Made by a program: the position numbers and the translations under genes. From the NCBI GenBank assembly GCA_003118195.1, contig BEXV01000872.1, positions 89,159 through 133,553 on the forward strand: DNA of 44,395 nucleotides, written 5' to 3'. Positions within the stretch are counted from its first letter, which is position 1, and each line of letters opens with the position of its first letter. Source of the stretch: Hemicentrotus pulcherrimus (taxonomy: Eukaryota > Echinodermata > Echinoidea > Camarodonta > Strongylocentrotidae). The notes beneath the pieces were generated by a model. The model did not search any database. It saw only the letters and a program-made list of their open reading frames with translations, and had not been told where the DNA came from. Positions 13,801 through 25,800 of the stretch are shown here, in pieces.

Positions 13801-16800
13801 GTGGGAACGACCCCCGTCTCCTACGCGTACGCTGATGGAGCAGGAAACATCGAGGAGTGCAATTTCGACATCATCATTGATCAAGGTGAGAAACCGTTGA
13901 AGTGTCCTGTTCTGGGTTTAAACAATCTTTTATTCATCTGTGGTATTTTTCAATTATGTTTTCTGGAACTCAGTATTATCCTATAGAATTTAGATCTTTT
14001 GGATCACCTTTTGGATCACCGTTATAGTGAAATTCATTTTATAGGGAGGGGGCAAAGTATTGTCATTAGGTGAAGCAACAGGGGATACATGCAGGCACAC
14101 ATAATTTTTTCCTTAATAATCTTGTCAATCTCTCTCCTTATATCCAATAGTGGAGCCAAGAATTCATTTCCTCATATACGTAATATGTCTTTGATGCCAA
14201 TGGTGACGAGAACACAGATAACTCCCTCTAAATTCTATCCTTCGAACATTTCCATTACAATAAAAAAAATAAGAAAGAAGGAAAGACTTATGCAATACCT
14301 CAAGAGCCAACGTAAGAACCCAACAGACACACTTGTAATTATTAAAAAAGGATGCAAAGATGTGGTCTACAGATCACGGATATTTGATTGACTTATACAC
14401 CATTTCATATCGCTCTAGATTCTCCATGCATCGTGAGTCCCTGTGAGAAAGGTGGTGTGTGTCTTGCAAAGAGTTTGACAGACTACGTCTGTGTCTGCGC
14501 AGGATGCTTCACTGGAGTCAACTGTCAGATTGGTAAGCTCCACTCTCAACCTAGGTGAAGTAAATGATTACCCGGTGTTCAAAACCTTTCTTGAGTTCTT
14601 GAGCACGTACCTTCTGGTATCATAGCTAAGGGTGATGGTATGAATAAAACCATATCACTATTATTATGAGCATTTAAAAATTGCCATGACTTTCATTCTT
14701 CTGACATACCTTAAAGTTGAAAAGTGTGTATTTCGAGAGTAGTAGTGTCTTCTCGTGCTTAGAATAAGTATTGTTATCAAGTAGGGAACAAATCATATGT
14801 CGTTGCATCTAGACTTATTGTTAATGCTTCATAATAAATATTTCCATGATATAAAACTGTGAAGATTTGTTGTTATTACTAAAAAAGACACTGAGGCTGA
14901 AGTAGGTATGAATTTGAGTGAAATCATAACCGATGCCTTAAACAAATGTCTATTAATCGTTTGTCGTCTTTGGTTTCCAGAACTTGATCCCTGCGCCGGC
15001 AACACGTGTTCCAATGGCGGCCAGTGTGTCCAATACGACAACTCCTGCACACGCTACTACTGTGAATGCCCGTCCTGCTACTACGGAGACTTCTGTGAAA
15101 ACCGTGAGTATTATACCACCTGTTGAATATTCGTGATATAGTGTTTTTTAATGATAATCTTTGAGTTTATACACCTAATGGGGTCATAAAGCATAAAGGT
15201 AGTTTTGTAGGAGAAGAACAAATTACACAGTATTTAACCTAATGTAGAATGTTTGCTATCTGAAGCATTTTTGACATTTTTTGTACCACCTATCTGCTCC
15301 TATCCAGGTGATATTTCTCTAGTTTTCAGTGAAAATAGAGAATAGTAATATCTACTAAGTTATGTCTGTTACCAACTCAATTGTCCTTTCCACACACTTG
15401 TGATCTTATAATCAACCTTTTCTAATGAGATGTGAAGTCACTGAAGTTGAGTGTGTACTACGGATTAACATTATACATGTAAGCTCAATTCTTTTTCATG
15501 TAGGTGTTGATACCTGTGCATGCAACAAGTGTGAGAACGGAGGAGTTTGCTCACCTATCGCAGGTGGCGGCTGCACAGACTACAACTGACTCTGCACTGG
15601 ATGCTTTGTCGGACAGTTCTGTGAAAACGGTTGGTAGCACACTTATTGCATTCCCTACATGACATGAACATGCTACGTACACACCCGTCAATTCGATAGT
15701 GGGGAATATATAACGGCGTTGTCAGATTACTCACACACTGGTGTAATCGGCTTCATGTATGCCAGTGTTGAGAAATTATATAGAATGTTTAGGGTACCTA
15801 TACAGATTTTAATGGTCATTTTCCTTTTGCTCTGCCAGTGTCGATTTCATATGACAATCAGACGAATATACTAGGTTAGGTTTAGTCTCACAAACTATGC
15901 CTAGAGGTCACCACTCCCTTAACCCTTTAAACAAAAATCAAAACCATGTATATTTTGAGAAAGGGAATAGTGGAATGAAATAAATAAGCCATGTAGCTTC
16001 AAAAAAACAATTATTCCCCAGAAGGATTTTTTAAAATTAGTCTTTAACATTTGTTGAATGTGTTCTGTACAGAGTACAACCCGTGCGACTATGTACCATG
16101 CCAGAACGGTGGAATCTGCAGTAATATTGCCGACTCCTGCTCTGCCTATGGCTGTGAGTGCCAGGGTTGCTTCACAGGATACAGTTGTGAAATTGGTAAG
16201 TTTAGGAATTTGCTGCTTGTGAAATAATATTTTGAGTTTGATTGGGACATTGTCGTAATTTAATCAAACTTCATGCACAAATCTTTAAGTGCCCGTTAAA
16301 AATAATTGTATCTCAATAATCAGAATGTGAATTACATACATAACGTCTTGTTGGGTAGGAAAAGCCATATTGCTTGTCCTATCTAGCAACAATTAATGTA
16401 TGCAATTTGAATTTTGACTATTGGAATACAATCATTTATAACAGTTGACTGAAATATTTTGAATCTACGTAGGGCTATTATGAATCATATGCATCAATTC
16501 GGTGTTATAACAGGCTATTGGTGATTTAAATTTGTACACCATTAAACAATTCTCTTCTGTTGCCCACCAGTTATCGCTGAACGGCCATGTGATGCTGATC
16601 CCTGTGTTAATGGAGGAGTGTGCTCTTGTTTATCACGAAGCTAGAATTACTTTGTAGGACCAACTTATGAAAATAAGACACCTCGAACTAATGCTTACTT
16701 TCTCCTGCAATCCTATTTCTCCAGCTATTGCTGACCCATGTGATGTTGATCCCTGTGTTAATGGAGGAGTGTGCTCTCGTTTATCACGAAGCTGTTACTC

Positions 16801-19800
16801 CTATCCATTAATATAAAATTGTTAAAATTACTTTGTAGGACCAACTTGTTAAACTAAAACACCTCAAACTAACGCCTACTTTCTCCTGCAATCTTATTTC
16901 TCCAGTTATCGCTGACCCATGTGATGCTGATCCCTGTGTTAATGGAGGGGTATGCTCTCGCTTATCACAAAGCTATCCATTAATAAAGTTGTTAAAATTA
17001 CTTTGTAGGACCAACTTGTTAAACTAAAACACCTCAAACTAATGCTTACTTTCTCCTGCTATCCTATTTCTCCAGCTATCGCTGACCCATGTGATGCTGA
17101 TCCCTGCGCTAATGGAGGAGTGTGCTCTCGCGTATCAGGAAGCTGTTATGCTTACCAGTGTGGCTGCCAGCCCGGCTTTGCTGGACCTCGCTGCGAAGAT
17201 GGTAAGTTGAGGGATGAACGGGTCTTATTTTGACAAGTGGACATAATTTCACGGACGTGGTCTAGTATTTTGATAAAATAATTGCATGTGTTATGAATGT
17301 TGCTGAATATCCATTGCATTCTATGAAAACAATATCTCCCTTCTCAACCACAAAAGTCACAAATACAATGAATTTGCAGTGCCTCTGAATGCTGTTCATT
17401 AATGTCAAGATATAGTAGGAAGTTTTAGATAAAGTAAGATATTTCCAATGTATCCAATTTCTACCTGCAGGGTAAATTTACCATTGGAAAGATTGTGGAA
17501 TTACTTTGTTTATTTCCAGGAAAAAAGGGTATTCGACACTGTTTCGAAAAGAAATATTAGCTTAACCATGTTTCATACCTGTAATATGGATTCTATGTTT
17601 TACCTCCTTATGCAGCTGTTGTATCTCTGGTTAACCCCTGCAACAACTTCCCCTGTGAAAATGGTGCGTCCTGCGTCTGTGATGACGCACAGAACTATGT
17701 CTGTCTATGCCCACCAGGCTTTAATGGAATTCATTGTGAAGTTGGACTAGGTAAGGAGATCAGTCATTTTAATATTTAAAATGTTAATTTACCTTTCAAC
17801 TGTATGTAGATTTAAAAAAAAAAATCATTAAAACATTAATCCCCAAAAGTATGTATCTTATTGTACTTTGATTAGTTAGATAATTGCACCATGTATTCAA
17901 ATCTTAGAAAATATCAACTTAGTGGAAATTTGAAATTAAAGGTAAGATGAATTTAGGGCTTGTGATACAATTTTTTTGCAGTAAAAGAAAACCTGAACCT
18001 TATTCTGCATTGCGTTTTTGTTCTTTATATGAACTATTCTCTTTGATTGATTTTCTGATTTTCTTTCGATCTCAGTCACATCCCAGGATGCCTGCTCCAA
18101 CAATCCATGTGTGAACAATGGCAACTGTGTCAACAGCTACCACAGTGGCACAGAGGTGTTGGGAGTGTACAGCCCACAGTACACGTGTGTCTGCGCTGAA
18201 GGATTTGCGGGAATCAACTGTGCATTGACTGCAGGTATATATCCTATGTTACTGTATGAAATGCCCTACTACAGCATAGTGTCCTGGTAATTTAAAACAA
18301 ACGGTGGAAACTGTGATGCTCAGTGGCCGCAGTGAATGACTCGGTGTGGACACGGTATGAAGCAGGAAATACTGTATTTGTATATCAACACAATGAATTT
18401 ATTTGTTTTCTGTACCTTGTGTCTGACACTTTTTTTTTATACAGGAACCAACCTTGCTCTGTTTAAACACAACCTTCTCTTTAAAAATATAATGAATATT
18501 ATCACCCAAATCATGACAGACCAATTTTTGTGAGGGCAGAACTAAAGGCTGGATTGGCATTTGAAATGCAAAATGTAATTTGGCCTTGTTGATTTAATAC
18601 CTTTAATTGAGCCATGATATGGTCCATTTGGAGTTAGAAAGGTTGTATGGTGATCGTGCCATCTCTTTAGTTGCTCCACGTCTCTAAATGTTTGAAACAG
18701 ATAAATGGCGTCATAAAAATGCCGTGGAACATCATCACATAACTTAAGAGTTAATGTTTCTGGCTCTGAGCAGACGTTAATTACTTCAGTTATTTAGTTA
18801 TTACTGTGTGCATCTGAAGTCTTGTGCATATATCCGATCAATGTTAGCATGTCAGTGTACCAATGGTGTGTTTCTTTTACTCTTGCATTGCTTTCATGTA
18901 TACATTTTACCATCCGACATAATACTCTTCCCTTTATCCCTAGCCATCAACCCAGATCTTGTCGTATGTGACGATAACAAATGTGACAATGGTGGCGTCT
19001 GTCACAATACCTTCTACAGCTATGACCAGAGTGTGTCATACTTCTGTGACTGCCCAATAGGTTTCTTCGGAGAATGCTGCGAACTTACTAGTGAGTTGGA
19101 AATGATTGTGTAAATGTTCGTTCTGAAATGTTTGGATAAATATATATATATATTTAATTGGATGTAAAGACCTCATTTACCAAAGGATTTAGTCATGAAC
19201 CATGCCAAAAGAAAGAAATGCATATTGTTTTGGCAAATGTAATGATGCTTGAAAACTCGAAAATTAATATTTCAAAAAGTGAACAGCTTTATCAAGTATG
19301 TATAAGACGCTTTATGAATGCAATTAATGTATTGCATAGTCATTTTGCTTGTTAATTTAATCTGGAGATGATATCTGTTTATAGGTAGATGCATGCATGT
19401 TTTTCTTTAAGTGACTGGTTTCTATAATTAATCATTCACCGACCTGTAACGGGTGTAAGTTCTCTGCAATGTTACACATTTTTAATGACAATTTTAATTT
19501 TGGGTTGTTTCTCGTAGTCCCCAATCCTTGTAACAGCAACCCCTGTACTGCCAATGGTAACTGTGTGGCCTTCAACACCTACTTCGTCTGTTCATGTCTC
19601 AATGGATACACTGGAGTCACCTGTGAGGTCCCACCAAGTAAGTAGAACCCCCTACTCTTGAATCAAATTAGTAAGATTCAGATTATAAATGGATCATTTT
19701 ACAGATAGGAATTGTACATCGTTAAAAGTGCATTTTGATGTCCTCGCATAATTGCATTCGAAAATATCAATTTTAACTTTACAAGGAGAAATTAATGTTT

Positions 19801-22800
19801 ATCTCCTTATTCTGTGAATTGAATAATTTTGTGAGTAAAGGCAGCTTTTAATGAAAACTTGGCTGATGGCAAAGATGACGAAATAGAAAAGAATTAAACA
19901 CGATTCAAGGAAAAGAAAGTACTATTCCTTTTGGGGGGGGGGTGGCGGAGAGGGAAACACTGAACAGATTCGTAGGTCAGTGATCTTCCATCACATCTTT
20001 TTAATGCCCTGTAAAAAATCAAAAAGCAATTTCACTCAGTGCAAAATATAACAAGACTCTTAAGTTTCTATAACACTTATTTTGAAATTTGAAAATTCTA
20101 CACGTTCTTCCTTCCATCCCAGACGATATAAACCGCCCAGTCCTTGTCTGCCCAGAAGACGTGACCGTGCCCGCAACCACAACCAGTGGTGGTGCTGTTG
20201 TGACCTGGAATCTGCCTACAGTCACTGAAGACTCTGGAAACTGGGGCTTTGTCTCTGTCAATAGCGAGTCCGGAGCTTACTATGCCATTGGCACCGTAAT
20301 GCCCGTCACCTACACCTACATCGATGGCGCAGGAAACCCTGCTATTTGCACCTTCACAATTTCCGTTACTGGTATGGAATAGTGTTTTGTGGCCTTTTGG
20401 AATAGAATGATGTGGCCGATACATGTAAATGCAACATTCAATCTAAACCCCAACACTAAAACTCAAAAGCGACTACACTTTTGACCATTCTAATCTTTTT
20501 GTGTGTAATGTGGAGTTTCATTTAATTCCAAATCAACCAAAAGCTAATTACACCAACCTGCAGAATGTTTTTATCTATTCTCCTATTCTTGTTATTCAGT
20601 TGTGTAATATTATTTGTTTTGATGTTGATTGTAAACAGATATTGATTTTAATCTTAAAATGAAGATGGCAGTCAACTCTCATGTTTCTTTTTGTTACGTT
20701 TTACGTTTAATAGTGTTTATAAACCCTTTATCCGTGACAAATGGCAACCAACAATGTCTTTACCTTTAAAAATACAGAACTTGACAAAATTGACCCAGAG
20801 GTTCAGGCTTGTCCAGAGGATATTGCAATCACCCTGCCACCTGGTGGACTCAGCACCGTGGTATCTTGGTTGGAACCTTTCGCCACCGACAACTTTGCAG
20901 TGGTCAGCACAGTCAACAACTTCAGTCCAGGAAATGACTTTGATCTTGGACCCACCTTGGTCTCATACACCTTCACCGATGCTGCTGGCAACTTTGAAAC
21001 ATGTTCCTTCACTGTAACTATCGAAGGTAGGTGTCAAACATTTTATTGAATCGAATCAAGGATTATTCCATCCTGCTGCAGGGGTTCATTCTAAGGATAT
21101 GGTGGAAAATGTAACCTTTGTAAGTCCCTGCCTAAGAATGCTTAACGTTTTGCTTATGTCACGAAATGTAATTCATTGAGTGCGCATAGCTTAGCTGAGA
21201 TAGAACGTAAACCTCATATATACTTTTTTTTGTTCTACAGCCGAACCTGACGTTAGCCCACCTGTCATCAAGAACTGCCCAGGAGATCTTGACATTGAGG
21301 TTGGACCTAATACCCAGTCATCTGTTGCAACCTGGATCGAACCCTCCGCCACCGACAATGTTGGTGTCATCACAACCACCAACAACTTTAGCCCTGGCAC
21401 GACTTTCGATGTCGGCTTGACTGTGGTTACTTATACCTTTGCTGATGCAGCTGGAAATCCAGCTTCATGTAGATTTGATGTGACCGTCATTGGTGAGTTT
21501 TCCTCTAACTTGTAAGGAGATTAGGATACTTGTATTATTACCAAATGGTGCCTATTTTGATAGCAGAGTCGAGATAAACATTTCATTATTATCTGTGCTT
21601 GTGTACTATAATATTTTATATACCTCACTTTAGAAATCCAGCCATCTGATTGGTCGAAATTGGAGTCATGATTTCAGCCATTCCTCTAAAGAAACGTAAA
21701 ATGCCAAAACCGGTCAATAGTCTTCTAGAAAATCCCCTAGGGCACTTTTAAAAAGACTATTGACTGGTAGGCGGGTATGAGTACTGCGATCCCCTTGAGC
21801 GTATAAAAACAACTATGTCTCTCATAGCAGTCATTATTACTAAAACAACCCCAGGGAAAATTGCTCTATATGATAAAGAATTTTGGGATATCTGATTATA
21901 TCTTGTTATACAATAAACTTACATGAAAGAAATTCTGCTTCATGTTATTTTATTTATTTTTTTACTATGGAAGTAGTGTTTAAAGTTAAAATGATTTAGT
22001 TTATCTTTCAATGGTAGCATACAATTTTCTCAACATTTTTCATTTTTTGTTATTGACAGTTGGTGAAGATCAGATTGCCCCCATTGTCCAAAACTGTCCC
22101 GGAAACATAGCCATCTTTGTCGGTGTAGGCATCACAGAGACTGCTGTAACCTGGATCGAACCATCTGCAGTAGATAACTCAATTGGAGCCATCTCAGTCT
22201 CAAACGAATATTCACCAGGAGATACCTTCTCACTCGGAGCCACTCTTGTCTCCTACACGTTTACCGACTTGGCAGGCAACTTTGCCACCTGCGAGTTCTT
22301 TGTCGGCATTCAAGGTATTTGTAATAGAAATGTTGGCTTCCAAACAATTCAAAGATAAAGTTGAGTTCTGGTCATGGGATTGCATTGTGAAAGAAACGGT
22401 GTAGAATCTATCAGAAAAGGTTGATCATCTAGTATATAAGTATTTGTGTGTATTGCAAGGTTCTGGAATCATCAAAATGATAAGAAATTTGGCCAAATCT
22501 TGGCAAAGTTACAAGTACTGTACACAGAATGATGTACATGGGACTACACGAGCACATGGCGAAAAAATCCCCCCCCCCCGATTTTTACGTATTTTATGTC
22601 ATATTTAGAATATGAAGGCATTTGAAGAGCCATGCTTTTCAAGGAACATGTTTAATCTGATGTTCTTCCACCCTTGCATAATAACAATGATAACGCTCAC
22701 AAGTTATTTTTTACCTCTTCCCAGAACTCAACCTTCTCTTTAATGACAGTAGTTACTTCATTAGACATGTGCTAAGCCGCAACCCATACTGGAAAAGACA

Positions 22801-25800
22801 AAGAAATATATTCGGCACATTTTTCACTTTTCAATCTATTCAATGGATTATGGCATTTTTAGATTGTCTTTGATGTAATACAGCAGGCTTGCAGTTGCAC
22901 CATGTGAAAAGCAGGCGATTGCCAGCTATTCCCCACTGCTGGCGATGGATATAGTCGACCTGTATGAAACGTCAAGCCACTCCTACCAACCCACTCCTAC
23001 CAACTATCCTCCCCCTCTCACATTGTGCAATCGCAAGCCTACAATCGCAAGCCTACTGTATATCTACATCACCATGCAAGCCAGTATTAGGAGCGTCTAT
23101 GTTGTTGTTTAATCATCCTGCAACCTCCACCCAAAATAAAAAATAAATAAAATAAAATAAAAAATAAAATCATACAAACATAAAAATGCCTTCAACAAAT
23201 GCAATGAGCAGTTTATACAGTTACAGAACAACAATTATATAATAGTTCAGAAATTGAAATTGGAATCATGGGAAAACAAAACTAGAAAATTTTCATGGAT
23301 TTTGGTATACCATTAGTGAAAAAGACATTTTAACACTTTAATGCAACATGCTAGTTTCTTGCCTGGCTATTTAAATCGTGTCCTCTTATTACTAATAATC
23401 TCTTCACATTCTGCAGTTGCTGTCGACAATGTTGACCCTGTCATCACTAACTGCCCCAATGATGTCGTCCTCAGCGTCGCCCAGGGCGTCACCATGGTTA
23501 CCGCATCCTGGGTACCGCCCACAGCTGAGGATAACTCTGGAAGCTTCAGCACCGTTAGCGACTTTGTCCCAGGAAATGTCTTTAACCTTGGCACTACTGG
23601 CGTCACCTACACATTCACCGATCCCTCAGGCAACTTTGCCGTGTGCGCCTTCAATATCATCGTTATTGGTAATAATATTCCCTGATTTCATATCGCTTTT
23701 CACAGTCTTTCAGAGCATCTTATGCAAGACATTTACAAATTGTATGTGTCGCATTTACATTAATTATGGTTGCATTAATGGTAATATTTATTGCATCTCG
23801 GTTTAGCAGAGTGTTTTAATGGGTAACTCTCCGTGCAATATATCCGGCACAACATACCTCTTTCACGTATTTTATCAAACAAATTACCACTGCTTGGTAT
23901 AGCCGTCAAATTATGTTACTTTCTGGTATTGTCATTAAACTGTTAATAAGACTACTAGAATTATTTCAAGAAGACGCTTAAACGTTTTTATGAACTTGAG
24001 CGGGTTTTTTTTTCTATCAAACGCAATAAATTTGTTGCATTACTAGATAAATGGAGACATGTGTAACAGAGGCAACAATGTTTGTTTTACCGATATATCA
24101 CAACATGTACTCTGATCAAATCTATTGTTTTGTTCTTGCTCAAGAATGATTGAATACAAATTTTCATTGGAAACAAAACAAGGCATGTCGAATAAATGGT
24201 TATATTGCTTAAACAAATTATTTTTCATACCTCTTGTTAAAAAAACAAATTGTGTGTGTGTTTACGCGTAACTCAAGAATAAAAGGTGGACTGGTTAAAT
24301 TATGGCTTTCGTTGAATACTTCTAGATGTAAGCTTTAATATGTTAAGAAACATAGATCTCTAGCTTGCAAATGTATTCATGTTTCCAACAAAACATTACA
24401 AAACAATTATAAGCATTTATAACATATTTAAGAAATACATGTTGAAAACATGAATAGGGACATATCAATTTGTTTCCTCATACTTAAAAAAATACAAAAT
24501 TTGGTAAGGATATGAATTAACTGTACATGTAATTCAGTGAATCCATCAGACATATGTCGTATCAAAGATTTTGATAACTTATATTTACTTCAAAAGAAAT
24601 AGCCTTAGGTTTCTTAAGTTTCTTAATTGCTTGAAAATATCTTAGTAATATCAATTTATTACCAAGACAGTCAGAATATTGTTGCTACATGTAGTTGATT
24701 CAGGTTTCATAAAACTCAAATAATTCACAAGAACTGTCATAACATATGTTTGAGAGATAAACTTTGACTTTATAATTATCTTTACCTCCGAAATGTTGAG
24801 CTGTGCAGCTGCAACCTTCTTCACCCATGTGACCCAAATTGACCTTTTTTGAGGTACATAGTGGGCCATAAAAGGTTCAAAGACATTCTATCACAAAACA
24901 GATGAACTTTCATGATAGTAAACCATGATAAAACTATACCTTTTGACAGTTGCTGCTGATGTTGTACCTCCTGAGATCTCAAACTGCCCCGGGGCCATCA
25001 GTGTAGAGGTCAGTACAAGCCTGTCCACTGCTTCAGTCTCTTGGGATGAGCCTACCGCTGTGGATGAATCTGGTGCCGTGCTGACCACTCAGAACTTTAT
25101 CCCAGGACAGCTCTTCATGATGGGTACCACTGACGTCACCTATACCTTCCGTGACCAGGCCGGCAATTCCGCAATCTGTTCCTTCGTGATTACAGTCACA
25201 GGTAATGACTTAATTTTCCCGTTTGTACTTTCGAAAATCTTTACATTTATTCCCATGAAAGACTACATACCACGTTGATTAAAATGTCTTTGTTTGTCAA
25301 ACCTGACCCCTTCCACTCACCAGGATATTGAGGGATACCGATGTGGCTAGAATGATTTGAAATATACTTGTGAACATGGTGAGCTCATTTGCAGAGCCTG
25401 TGTCTCTAAATGTGTTAATAGAAATACAGTGCTCCAAAAAGATATGCACTTTTGAGAAGGCAAAAGGACAATATGTAAACATTTGATGTGTGAGATAGAA
25501 TTATCTATTGACCACAAATTGATCTATTTACCTTGTAGCTATTGATGACATTGCACCTATCATCATCGGTTGCCCCAACATCATCACCTATGAGGCACCC
25601 CTGGGTGCTACCAGTGCACCCGTCACCTGGAACCCTCCAAGCGTTTCAGAGACAGGTATCACGACCACCCAGGATTTTTCACCAGGCGCCAACTTCCCTC
25701 TGGGTACCACTCAGGTTACCTACACCTTCACTGACCTTCTCGGCAACATGGCTACCTGTTCCTTCTCAGTGGTCATTATAAGTGAGTACATGTATATGAG

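Larger units (their letters stand above)
16571..17201 (+). repeat. Local tandem array of an EGF exon plus intron
   Basis: Four copies start at 16571, 16725, 16906 and 17076 (spacing 154, 181 and 170 bp). Each has the exon start followed by the same intron segment ('cttactttctcctgc..tccag'). Only the last copy (E18) is intact. Confidence 0.85.

Noticed and set aside
13525..13884. Minus-strand open frames over HYR exons (here and at many others)
   Set aside because: They are antisense shadows of exon codon usage with no family resemblance.
15587..15589. Selenocysteine reading of the TGA in E16
   Set aside because: No evidence of a SECIS element can be shown from this window (the 3' UTR was scanned by eye only), and the weak donor favours decay of the exon.
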